A DNA stretch of 64,000 nucleotides from Rhizobium sp. BT03 (lineage in GTDB: Bacteria > Pseudomonadota > Alphaproteobacteria > Rhizobiales > Rhizobiaceae): the NCBI RefSeq assembly GCF_030053155.1, contig NZ_CP125640.1:1984001-2048000 (forward strand), read 5' to 3'. The position numbers and the translations under genes were made by a program. Below, one piece after another: positions 43,825 to 54,227 of the stretch; the first letter of the stretch is position 1; the number at the start of each line of letters is the position of its first letter. The notes beneath the pieces were generated by a model, which was given only the letters and a program-made list of their open reading frames with translations, ran no database searches and had not been told where the DNA came from.

Positions 43825-46800
43825 ATGCTTCCAGGCTGGGTCATATTCGCGTCTGCCTTCGGCTATCTGCTCCTGCTTTTCGCCGTGGCAAGCTATGGCG
43901 ACCGCAAGAAGCGCGGCCCGGGTGCGCTCGAAGGCGGATGGCCGGTGGTCTATGCGCTGAGCCTGGCGATCTACTGCACCTCCTGGACCTATTTCGGCAG
44001 CGTCGGGCTTGCGGCACAGCGCGGCCTGGAATTTGCCGGCATCTATATCGGCCCCATCTTGGTCTTCACGCTCGGCATGCCGCTGCTTCGCCGGATCATC
44101 GAGCTCGCCAAGGCCGAAAAGCTCACCTCGGTCGCCGATTTCGTCGCCGCCCGCTACGGCAAGAATCCGACGGTCGCCACCATCGTGGCGCTGATCTCGC
44201 TGATCGGCACCATTCCATATATCGCGCTGCAGCTGAAGGCGATCTCCAGCACCGTCAGCGCCATGGTCAATCCGTCCGATTACGGCATCGGCAGCGGCAA
44301 TCTCTACTTCCTCGACCTCCCGCTCGTGGCAACGCTGGTGCTCGCCTGCTTCGCCATCATGTTCGGGACCCGGCATACGGATGCGACGGAGCATCAGGAC
44401 GGGCTGATCCTGGCCGTCTCGATGGAATCCGTGGTCAAGCTCGTCGCCTTCCTGACGGCCGGCGTCTGCGTCATCTGGTTTCTCTTCGACGGCCCGAGCG
44501 ATCTCTGGCAAAAGACCGTCGACAACAGCCTCGTCATGTCGGCGCTCAGCTACCACACGCCGATCAGCCGCTGGATCACCCTGATCGCCCTGTCGGCCTT
44601 CGCAATCATCCTGCTGCCGCGGCAATTCCACGTGACGGTCGTCGAAAACCGGACGCCGAAACAGCTGAAACTCGCGGGCTTCCTGTTTCCCAGCTATCTG
44701 ATCGCGATCAATCTCTTCGTGCTGCCGGTGGCGATCGGCGGCCTGCTGACCTTCGGCGGCACGGGTAACGCCGACTTCTACATGCTGTCGCTGCCGCTGG
44801 CCGGCGAGATGCCCGTGGTGTCGCTGATCACCTTCATCGGCGGTTTCTCGGCCGCAACGGCGATGGTCATCGTCGATTCCGTGGCGCTGTCGATCATGGT
44901 GTCGAACGACATCATCATGCCGATCTTCCTGAGGCGCAAACTCGCCGGCCGCGCCAGCCAGCGCGACAATTTCGCCAAGACGCTGCTCAACATCCGCCGC
45001 AGCGCCATCTTCGCCGTGCTGCTGTTCGGCTATGCCTATTACCGCTCGACCGACAGCACAGCCGGCCTTGCCTCGATCGGCCTGCTTTCCTTTGCGGCGA
45101 TCGCGCAGATCGCCCCAGCGCTGTTCGGCGGGCTGATCTGGCGGCGGGCCAATGCACGCGGCGCGATCCTCGGGCTGACCTCGGGCTTCGTCATCTGGGT
45201 CTACCTCTTGTTCCTGCCTTCGCTCGGCGGCCCCGATTATTCCTATGTGGCGAGTGCCGTGCTCGGCTTCATCTTCCCGGGCACCACGCTGTTTGCCGCG
45301 CCCGACGCCGATCCGCTGGTCAATGCGACGGTCATGAGCCTGCTCGTCAACACCGCCTTCTTCATCGTCGGCTCGCTCACCCGCAATGCGAGGCCGCTGG
45401 AACGCATCCAGGCCGGCATCTTCGTCAAGCGGCATTCACGCTCGCAATTCGCCACGCGCGGCTGGAAGACCCGCATCAGCGTCGGCGATCTCAAGGCGGC
45501 GATCTCGCGCTATCTCGGCGAGGAGCGCATGCAGCGCTCGTTCACCACTTACGAACAAAGCTCCGGCCGCAAGCTGGAGGACGAACAGCCGGCCGACATG
45601 GCGCTCATCCATTTCAGCGAGCAGCTGCTCGGCAGCGCCATCGGCTCGTCCTCGGCCCGGCTGGTGCTGTCCTTGATCCTGCAGAAGACCGAGGACGCCT
45701 CTTCCGACACCGCCTGGCTGCTCGACCAGGCGAGCGAGGCGCTGCAATATAACCAGGATATGCTGCAGACCGCCCTTTCGCAGATGGACCAGGGCATTGC
45801 GGTGTTCGACAGCTCCAACCGGCTGACGATCTGGAACCGGCGCTTCCGGCAATTGCTGGATCTGCCGGAAAGTGCCGGCCAGGTCGGCTTCCCCTTGGCC
45901 GATATTGTCAAAACACTCAGCGAGCGCGGCGACATCGCGCCCGGCGATCTCAGCCAGACGGTTCGGCATTTCCTGACGCTCGACAAGCCCTTCGCGCTGG
46001 TGCTTGGTGGCGGTGAGCGGATCATCGAGGTGCGCTCCAACGCCATGCCCGACAAGGGCATTGTCGCCACCTTCACCGATATCACCCAGCGCGTAAACGC
46101 CGATCAGGCGCTGAAACAGGCAAATGAGACGCTGGAGCAGCGCGTCGCCGAACGCACGGCCGAGCTGACCCGCGTCAACCACGAACTCGGCGAGGCGCGG
46201 GCCGCTGCCGACGAGGCGAATATCGGCAAGACCCGTTTCTTCGCCGCCGCCGGCCACGACATCCTGCAGCCGCTGAACGCCGCCAGGCTCTATTCCTCGG
46301 CGCTGGTCGAGCGCATGGCGCAATCCGACAACAGCCCGATCGTGCGCAACATCGATTCGGCGCTGGAATCGGTCGAGACCATTCTCGGCGCCGTGCTCGA
46401 CATCTCCAGGCTCGATACCGGCGCCATGCGGCCGCGGCTTGCTGCCGTCGCACTTTCCGACCTGCTGAAACGGATCGAAACCGATTTCGCGCCGATCGCC
46501 CGGGAAAAACAGCTGAAGCTGGTGGTCATGCCGACCTCGCTGCGCGTGCGCTCCGACCCCAACCTGCTGCGCCGCCTCGTGCAGAATCTCGTTTCCAACG
46601 CCATCAAATATACGATCACCGGCAAGGTGCTGGTGGGCGCGCGGCGGCGCGGCAATCAGGTGATCATCCAGGTGATCGATTCCGGCATCGGTATTCCGCC
46701 ATCGAAATTCCGCACCGTGTTCAAGGAATTCGCCCGGCTGGATGAAGGCGCGAAAACCGCCTCCGGCCTCGGGCTCGGCCTTTCGATCGTCGACCGCATC

Positions 46801-47328
46801 GCCCGCGTGCTCAACCATCCTGTGGAGTTACACTCGACGCATGGCAGGGGCACGGAGTTCCGCATCGCCATGCCGCTCGACGTCTCGCGCCCGGCCGAGG
46901 CGGCAGCGGCCATTGCCCCCACCGAGCGGCCGGTGCAGCCGCTGAAGGGGCTGAAGATCCTCTGCATCGATAACGAGCCGAAGATCCTCGAAGGCATGCG
47001 GCTGCTGCTCAGCGGCTGGGGCTGTGAGGTCGCGGCGCTCGATTGCCTCGCCGACGTGATCGCAAGCGACGGCCGTGACGGGCCGCCGGATCTTATCATC
47101 GCCGATTATCATCTCGACGACGGCACCGGCATTGCCGCGATCCTGCATCTGCGCCGGCAGTTCGGCGCCGACATCCCCGCTTTGCTGGTTACCGCCGACC
47201 GCACGCCTGAAGTGCGCAGCGAGGCCGAGCGGCAAGACATCGCCGTTCAGCACAAACCGGTGCGGCCGGCGGCGCTGCGCGCCTATATCACCCAGATTTC
47301 CGGTCTCAAGCGCGCCGCCGCCGAGTAA
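43825..47328 (+). CDS. Solute-symporter-domain hybrid histidine kinase with receiver
   Basis: A 1167-residue fusion. An N-terminal sodium/solute symporter-like domain has about 13 helices (1-525). Then come a PAS-like region (about 650-760), a short coiled coil, a HisKA site with His811 (AAGHDILQPLNAARL), a HATPase (LVQNLVSNAIKYT, GLGLGLSIV), and a receiver with phospho-acceptor Asp1094 (LIIADYHLDDG). This is the CbrA/NahK-like class that couples a transporter module to signalling. RBS GGAGGG precedes the ATG. No cognate regulator gene is adjacent, and the TetR gene converges 2 bp downstream. Confidence 0.92.
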   Translation: MLPGWVIFASAFGYLLLLFAVASYGDRKKRGPGALEGGWPVVYALSLAIYCTSWTYFGSVGLAAQRGLEFAGIYIGPILVFTLGMPLLRRIIELAKAEKLTSVADFVAARYGKNPTVATIVALISLIGTIPYIALQLKAISSTVSAMVNPSDYGIGSGNLYFLDLPLVATLVLACFAIMFGTRHTDATEHQDGLILAVSMESVVKLVAFLTAGVCVIWFLFDGPSDLWQKTVDNSLVMSALSYHTPISRWITLIALSAFAIILLPRQFHVTVVENRTPKQLKLAGFLFPSYLIAINLFVLPVAIGGLLTFGGTGNADFYMLSLPLAGEMPVVSLITFIGGFSAATAMVIVDSVALSIMVSNDIIMPIFLRRKLAGRASQRDNFAKTLLNIRRSAIFAVLLFGYAYYRSTDSTAGLASIGLLSFAAIAQIAPALFGGLIWRRANARGAILGLTSGFVIWVYLLFLPSLGGPDYSYVASAVLGFIFPGTTLFAAPDADPLVNATVMSLLVNTAFFIVGSLTRNARPLERIQAGIFVKRHSRSQFATRGWKTRISVGDLKAAISRYLGEERMQRSFTTYEQSSGRKLEDEQPADMALIHFSEQLLGSAIGSSSARLVLSLILQKTEDASSDTAWLLDQASEALQYNQDMLQTALSQMDQGIAVFDSSNRLTIWNRRFRQLLDLPESAGQVGFPLADIVKTLSERGDIAPGDLSQTVRHFLTLDKPFALVLGGGERIIEVRSNAMPDKGIVATFTDITQRVNADQALKQANETLEQRVAERTAELTRVNHELGEARAAADEANIGKTRFFAAAGHDILQPLNAARLYSSALVERMAQSDNSPIVRNIDSALESVETILGAVLDISRLDTGAMRPRLAAVALSDLLKRIETDFAPIAREKQLKLVVMPTSLRVRSDPNLLRRLVQNLVSNAIKYTITGKVLVGARRRGNQVIIQVIDSGIGIPPSKFRTVFKEFARLDEGAKTASGLGLGLSIVDRIARVLNHPVELHSTHGRGTEFRIAMPLDVSRPAEAAAAIAPTERPVQPLKGLKILCIDNEPKILEGMRLLLSGWGCEVAALDCLADVIASDGRDGPPDLIIADYHLDDGTGIAAILHLRRQFGADIPALLVTADRTPEVRSEAERQDIAVQHKPVRPAALRAYITQISGLKRAAAE

Positions 47329-47330
47329 GA

Positions 47331-47885
47331 TCAGCCCGCGCGCATGACGCGCGCGACCAGATCACGCACCCGCGCGCCATCCGGCACGTCGCCGAACAGG
47401 ATGCGGTACATGATCGGCGCCACGACCCGATCCATGACGTCGTCGACATCCGGGAAACCCTCGCCGCGGGCCTTTGCCCTCTCGGCGATGACGACGATCT
47501 GCTGGCGGGTATATTCTGAGCATTTGCAGGCATTGGCGCCGGCTTGGGCCGCGAGCACGTCGCGGATCATTTCGCGGCCCGGCCCGGAGGACATTTCCTC
47601 GGCATATTGCTCGGCCCAGGCTTGAAGATCGGCCCTGCCGCTGCCGGCGTCGACCGGCTGCATATCCGGCCGCAGCCGTTCGACGGCGACATCGGCAAGA
47701 AGCTGTTGCAGGTCGCCCCAGCGGCGATAGATGGTCGAGGGCGTCACACCGGCGCTGGCGGCGATCAGCGGGATCGTCACCTCGGCGCGGTTCATCTCGG
47801 CCAGCAGCTCGCGGACCGCCTTGTGCACCGATGCCTGAACCCGGGCGCTTCTGCCGCCCGGACGGAGATTCTCTTTAACTGCCAT
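47331..47885 (-). CDS. TetR-family repressor
   Basis: A 184-residue TetR regulator. The N-terminal HTH reads VTIPLIAASAGVTPSTIYRRWGDLQQLL, and a C-terminal ligand domain follows (with NACKCSEY, two cysteines). It is divergent from an MFS efflux gene, the standard arrangement for an efflux repressor. A candidate operator overlaps the MFS -35 at 47943-47969. Confidence 0.9.
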   Translation of the reverse strand: MAVKENLRPGGRSARVQASVHKAVRELLAEMNRAEVTIPLIAASAGVTPSTIYRRWGDLQQLLADVAVERLRPDMQPVDAGSGRADLQAWAEQYAEEMSSGPGREMIRDVLAAQAGANACKCSEYTRQQIVVIAERAKARGEGFPDVDDVMDRVVAPIMYRILFGDVPDGARVRDLVARVMRAG

Positions 47886-47907
47886 GCCTGCAACTCGAAC
47901 CTTCTAT

Positions 47908-47923
47908 CCCGGAACCTTCCGGG
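47908..47923. repeat. Short palindromic element
   Basis: CCCGGAACCTTCCGGG, a perfect 16-bp palindrome followed by GCGACACGCATTA. It shares its stem with the element at 30712-30760. It lies just upstream of the TetR start. Confidence 0.6.
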
Positions 47924-47942
47924 CGACACGCATTACACACTC

Positions 47943-47969
47943 ATGGTTCAAAATCTTTGACAGAACCAT
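47943..47969 (+). promoter_or_regulatory. Candidate TetR operator overlapping the MFS promoter
   Basis: ATGGTTC (47943-47949) and GAACCAT (47963-47969) form a perfect inverted repeat around a 13-bp spacer that includes TTGACA (47957-47962), a consensus -35. Repressor bound here would block the MFS promoter. The -10 is not obvious. Confidence 0.55.
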
Positions 47970-48049
47970 AAACGCAAAGAATTTGCCTTTAGCATGCATT
48001 CGCCCTACATGGAGCTAACGCAACGGCTTAGCTTTAAGAGGGCTTATAT

Positions 48050-49243
48050 ATGGTCGCCGCCGCCAAATCCACCGAGAATGCGCCGCACCCCTCGATCGGT
48101 TTTCATGCGCTGACGCTCGCCACCTTCTTCGGTGCTTCCGCGGCGCCGACGCCGCTTTACCGGATCTATCAGCAGAATTTCGCGCTCTCGCCGGTGCTGA
48201 TCACAGTCGTCTTCGCCGTCTACGCCTTCGCGCTGCTGGCAGCACTGCTGACGGCTGGTTCCATCTCCGATCATCTCGGCCGCAAGCCGGTGATCTTCTT
48301 CGCGCTCCTGCTCGAAATTGTCGCCATGGCGCTCTTCGTCGTCGCCAGCGGCCCGGGCTGGCTGATCGCGGCGCGGGTCGTCCAGGGTGTTGCGACGGGC
48401 ATCGCCGGCGCCTCGCTCGGCGCCGCTCTCGTCGATGTCGACCGGGCAAAGGGACAGATCGTCAATTCGATCGCGCCGCTCTGCGGCATGGCGGTGGGCG
48501 CGGTCGGCACCAGCGCCCTGATCCAATACGGCCCCTTCCCGATGCATCTCACCTATGCGCTGCTGCTTCTCGCCTTCACGCTGCTGGCGGCCGGCATCTG
48601 GCTGACGCACGAGACCGGTGGCACACGGCCGGGCGCTTTCGGCTCGCTGATCCCCAGGATCACAGTTCCCCAGCAAGTGAAGCGGCCGCTGTCGCTGGTG
48701 ACGCCGATCAACATTGCCAACTGGACGCTTGCCGGCTTCTATCTCTCGCTGGTCCCGTCACTGGTCGCCAGCACGACCGGCAGCGGCGCGCCGCTGACCG
48801 GCGGAGCCGTTGTGACTGCACTGATGGTGAGCGGCGCGATCGCCGTCTATCTCAGGCGCAGCAGGTCGGCTTCGGCCAATCTCGGCTTCGGCGTGTCGGC
48901 CAAGACGCTCGGCATTCTGATGGTCGTTGCCGGCGTGCATCTCGCCAATGTGCCGCTGCTGCTGATCGGCACGGTCTTCACCGGCGCCGGTTTCGGCACC
49001 AATTTCCTCGGTTCGATCGGCACCATCATGCCGCTCGCCAAGGCGGATGAGCGGGCCGGGCTGCTATCGGCCTTCTACGTGCAGAGCTATCTCGCCTTCA
49101 GCCTGCCGGCGATCCTTGCCGGGTTCCTGGCGAAATCGGCCGGTTATGCGCTGACGACGGACATCTATGCGACTGTAATTCTGCTGCTGATGGGCGCCGG
49201 GCTGCTGGGGCTTCGCGCCGGATGGCGGAAGGCGGCCGTCTGA
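48050..49243 (+). CDS. MFS transporter, probable drug efflux
   Basis: A 397-residue MFS protein with about 12 hydrophobic segments. The loop between helices 2 and 3 reads GSISDHLGRKPVIFFALLLE, the MFS motif A. The substrate is unknown. Pairing with a divergent TetR gene suggests efflux of a toxic or signalling compound. Confidence 0.88.
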   Translation: MVAAAKSTENAPHPSIGFHALTLATFFGASAAPTPLYRIYQQNFALSPVLITVVFAVYAFALLAALLTAGSISDHLGRKPVIFFALLLEIVAMALFVVASGPGWLIAARVVQGVATGIAGASLGAALVDVDRAKGQIVNSIAPLCGMAVGAVGTSALIQYGPFPMHLTYALLLLAFTLLAAGIWLTHETGGTRPGAFGSLIPRITVPQQVKRPLSLVTPINIANWTLAGFYLSLVPSLVASTTGSGAPLTGGAVVTALMVSGAIAVYLRRSRSASANLGFGVSAKTLGILMVVAGVHLANVPLLLIGTVFTGAGFGTNFLGSIGTIMPLAKADERAGLLSAFYVQSYLAFSLPAILAGFLAKSAGYALTTDIYATVILLLMGAGLLGLRAGWRKAAV

Positions 49244-49267
49244 GGACGGCCGCCGTAATCATCCATG

Positions 49268-49295
49268 GATCCGTCCCCGTTCCGTTGGACGGATC
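49268..49295. terminator. Possible bidirectional hairpin between MFS and chemoreceptor genes
   Basis: GATCCGTCC (49268-49276) and GGACGGATC (49287-49295) form a perfect 9-bp stem between two convergent genes. There is no T-run on either side, so termination is only suggested. Confidence 0.4.
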
Positions 49296-49298
49296 GGA

Positions 49299-51722
<2,424 letters not shown>

Positions 51723-51912
51723 TCATCCAGCAAAAACTGAAGGCCCCCGATATTCATGCTGGCAAAATTTGATTAAAAGAAAGTTCTTATGCTCTGAAGC
51801 ACCGCCGCGCTCCTTCAGATCCGCGCCCCGCGCCTTAAGTCTTTATTTTCTCGTATGTCTTTGCCGCAAAATCGCTGCAGGGTCTGCCCGAGATGCTTGA
51901 GCGGCGGCAGAA

Positions 51913-52383
51913 TTATTCGACGGAGCCCGCAGTTTGCGGCTTGAGATCAAGCAGCGCGCGGCCGCTGCCGTCCATGGCGAAGGGCACCGAGGCGTGCTGA
52001 TGGGCGACCAGCCAGCGGCCATCCCGCTTGACGAGGCCGAGCGTCTGGCGGAACCAGAGATCGACCTCGGCGCCATCGGTCTTGGTCCCGGTCATGCGCA
52101 TCAGACCACTCCAGAAGGCGACATCGCCGCCGAGCGTCAATCTGGCATCGCGCACTTCGCCGCCGATCGGGCCTTCCCAGCTATCGAACCATGCCTGCAG
52201 GCCGACCGCGTCCCTGCCATTGCTGACGAGCGGCGGCGCCAGCGAAAACTCGACGGAATCCTCGGCCTCATAGGAAAGCGCCTCCTCGGCATTTTTTTCG
52301 CCGATCGCCTTGGCCCGCATCATCAGCATGGCGATGACCGCCTCTTCTTCGTGCCTGAGATTGGCTTCGTCTTTCACGATCAT
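51913..52383 (-). CDS. SnoaL/NTF2-like protein (ketosteroid-isomerase fold)
   Basis: A 156-residue single-domain protein with the cone fold pattern: EEEAVIAMLMMRAKAIGEKNAEEALSYEAED, then WFRQTLGLVKRDGRWLVAHQHASVPF. Such proteins are small enzymes or stress-linked proteins. Substrate unknown. Standalone gene upstream of the chemoreceptor. Confidence 0.8.
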   Translation of the reverse strand: MIVKDEANLRHEEEAVIAMLMMRAKAIGEKNAEEALSYEAEDSVEFSLAPPLVSNGRDAVGLQAWFDSWEGPIGGEVRDARLTLGGDVAFWSGLMRMTGTKTDGAEVDLWFRQTLGLVKRDGRWLVAHQHASVPFAMDGSGRALLDLKPQTAGSVE

Positions 52384-52459
52384 TCTCCTTTTCCACTACG
52401 GCCAGAGGACGAACGAGAGGAGGATGATCCGACAACCGCCGCACAATTTGCTGATTGCT

Positions 52460-52864
52460 TCAGAGATAACTCGTCACTTCAGGCTCGTTCCACCAGGCAT
52501 CGTGCCTGCCGTCGTAATAACGGACTGGTAAGGCTGCCAGTTCCTCAGGGGTGAGATCGTCGAGGCAGGCGATGTTGATCGAGACATAGGCGCCACCGAT
52601 CGCCTCGACATAGCCGTCGCCGAAGGCGGGCACACCGCAGGTGCGGCAGAAGCGGTGGTGACCGCTCATCGTGTTGAACTGGTAGTCCGATGTCTCGGCC
52701 TCGTCGCACATCAGCCGGAAATCCTCCGGCTTGACGTTGGCGCCCCAGTAGCGCCGCTTCGTGCAGATCGAGCAATTGCAGCGGCCGGTTCCCTCTTCGA
52801 GGTCGATATCCACCTCGTAGTGCACTTTGCCGCAATGGCAGCTTCCCTTGTAGGTCTTCTTCAT
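52460..52864 (-). CDS. GFA-family (glutathione-dependent formaldehyde-activating-like) zinc protein
   Basis: A 134-residue protein with GSCHCGKVHYEV, CNCSICTKR and CRTCGVP, the zinc-binding cysteine sets of the GFA family. It ends WWNEPEVTSYL. ATG 52864 follows GGAGGAGCGCATC. It is divergent from a MarR gene with two operator-like palindromes between them, so it is likely repressed by that protein. Its reaction is unproven. Confidence 0.85.
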   Translation of the reverse strand: MKKTYKGSCHCGKVHYEVDIDLEEGTGRCNCSICTKRRYWGANVKPEDFRLMCDEAETSDYQFNTMSGHHRFCRTCGVPAFGDGYVEAIGGAYVSINIACLDDLTPEELAALPVRYYDGRHDAWWNEPEVTSYL

Positions 52865-52903
52865 GATGCGCTCCTCCTTGCCGTTGCATCCGCTTCCTGC
52901 ATA

Positions 52904-52919
52904 TGACAATATGTTGTCA
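52904..52919. promoter_or_regulatory. MarR operator site 1
   Basis: TGACAATATGTTGTCA, a near-perfect 16-bp palindrome in the MarR/GFA gap. It matches site 2 at its core (GACAA-Y-ATGTTGTC). Centres of the two sites are 36 bp apart. Confidence 0.7.
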
Positions 52920-52940
52920 CTATGGATGAGATACAAAATA

Positions 52941-52954
52941 GACAACATGTTGTC
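52941..52954. promoter_or_regulatory. MarR operator site 2
   Basis: GACAACATGTTGTC, a perfect 14-bp palindrome just upstream of the MarR start. It would fall inside the coding sequence if the upstream ATG at 52922 were used, which favours ATG 52979 as the true start. Confidence 0.7.
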
Positions 52955-52978
52955 AAACAAAATCGACCGGAGCGGACA

Positions 52979-53422
52979 ATGGAGGGGAATGCCTTTTCCG
53001 CTTTCGCAATCACCGCCCTTCGCCTCGCCGGCCATCTGACGGCGGCCGGCGACCGGCTGGCAAAGCCCGCAGGACAGACGAGCGCGCGCTGGCAGGTGCT
53101 GGCCGCGGCAAGGCGCGGCGACATGTCGGTGGCGCAGATCGCCCGCGCGCTCGGCCTCGCCCGCCAGGGCGTGCAGCGGCTTGCCGATGTGCTGGAGGAT
53201 GAAGGGCTGATCGCCTATGCCGACAACCCGCAGCACCAGCGCGCCAAGCTGGTGCGGCTGACGGCGGAAGGCGCCGCCCGGCTCGGCGTTATCGAGGTGG
53301 CGCAGGCCGGATGGGCGAATGGGCTGGGTGCTGCGTTTACGTCAGCCGAACTCGATGCGGCGCGGGCGGTGATGACGCGGGTGATGGAGATGCTGGAGAG
53401 TGGTGAGGCGGCTGGCGGCTGA
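52979..53422 (+). CDS. MarR-family repressor
   Basis: A 147-residue winged-helix protein (MEGNAFSAFAITALRLAG...). The recognition region is MSVAQIARALGLARQGVQRLADVLEDEGLI, and the wing is DNPQHQRAKLVRLT. ATG 52979 has GGAGCGGACA upstream; the in-frame ATG at 52922 would place an operator inside the gene. It probably represses itself and the GFA gene through the two palindromes. Confidence 0.9.
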   Translation: MEGNAFSAFAITALRLAGHLTAAGDRLAKPAGQTSARWQVLAAARRGDMSVAQIARALGLARQGVQRLADVLEDEGLIAYADNPQHQRAKLVRLTAEGAARLGVIEVAQAGWANGLGAAFTSAELDAARAVMTRVMEMLESGEAAGG

Positions 53423-53467
53423 GATCGCACTATGAGCGCGAGCATAGCGACCAGCCAGATACGAAAA

Positions 53468-53489
53468 AAGGTCGGGTTAACCCGACCTT
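53468..53489 (-). terminator. Rho-independent terminator of the cold-shock gene
   Basis: AAGGTCGGG and CCCGACCTT form a perfect palindrome (with TTAA at the tip). On the minus strand it is followed by T's, 77 bp after the cspA-like stop. Confidence 0.85.
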
Positions 53490-53565
53490 CCCTTCCATCT
53501 CAACGAACCGTGCCAGTACATCCGTGGTCACGATCCGGAGATGATATTCAAAAAGCCTTAGAGGC

Positions 53566-53775
53566 TTAGGCCGCCTGGAGGCGGTCTGCCGACATCTTGC
53601 CGGACTTGTTGTCGCGGACGAGCTCGTAAGACAGCTTCTGGCCATCCTTGAGATCGCGCATGCCGGCGCGTTCAACGGCCGAGATGTGGACGAAAACGTC
53701 GGCAGCGCCGTCATCCGGCTGAATGAAGCCGAAGCCCTTGGTTGCGTTGAACCACTTTACGGTACCAGTGCTCAT
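53566..53775 (-). CDS. cspA: Cold-shock domain protein
   Basis: A 69-residue CSD protein. It has [20 protein letters not shown] (RNP1), [13 protein letters not shown] (RNP2) and the usual acidic/basic end. It is an RNA chaperone that binds single-stranded nucleic acid. A long gap upstream (to 54227) with part of a palindromic repeat likely carries its promoter and leader. The specific paralogue name is approximate. Confidence 0.93.
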   Translation of the reverse strand: MSTGTVKWFNATKGFGFIQPDDGAADVFVHISAVERAGMRDLKDGQKLSYELVRDNKSGKMSADRLQAA

Positions 53776-53998
53776 GACGATATCCTTTTCGAATCGCTCA
53801 TAGAAGATTGCCGCGCGAACCGAAGCACGAGCGACGATGAAAACCGATTTTGGAGGAAGTTCGCCAGGAACGACGCGAGCGCCGTTTCAAAGTTCATCTA
53901 GCAAGATCGATGCGAGAACGTTTAATCGGGAATTGTGTCCGTGACAAGGCGCACGCCAAGGGAAAGTCGAATTCAGCTTGGTGGAGCATTTTTTGCAC

Positions 53999-54200
53999 GT
54001 CGTGCCGTGTAAGCCCCCCTCTGCCCTGCCGGGCATCTCCCCCACAGGTGGGGAGATTGGCAAGTTGCCAAACCTTCCCGCCTCTCTTCCGTTTCGCCGG
54101 GCTGGACGCCAGTTGTTTGGGGAAGCGGGTACACCCAGCCGATCTCCCCACCTGTGGGGGAGATGCCCGGCAGGGCAGAGGGGGCCCCGCACGGCACGAC
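53999..54200. repeat. Long inverted repeat (palindromic element)
   Basis: Outer arms GTCGTGCCGTG (53999-54009) and CACGGCACGAC (54190-54200) are perfect. Inside are perfect 43-bp arms at 54015-54057 and 54142-54184 (CCCCCTCTGCCCTGCCGGGC... and its complement). The 84-bp middle has no gene. It lies between cspA and the fad operon end and could act as a bidirectional terminator. It probably belongs to a rhizobial family of mosaic repeats. Confidence 0.85.
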
Positions 54201-54227
54201 AGTAAAGGTAGCCCGCCCTAAAACGAC

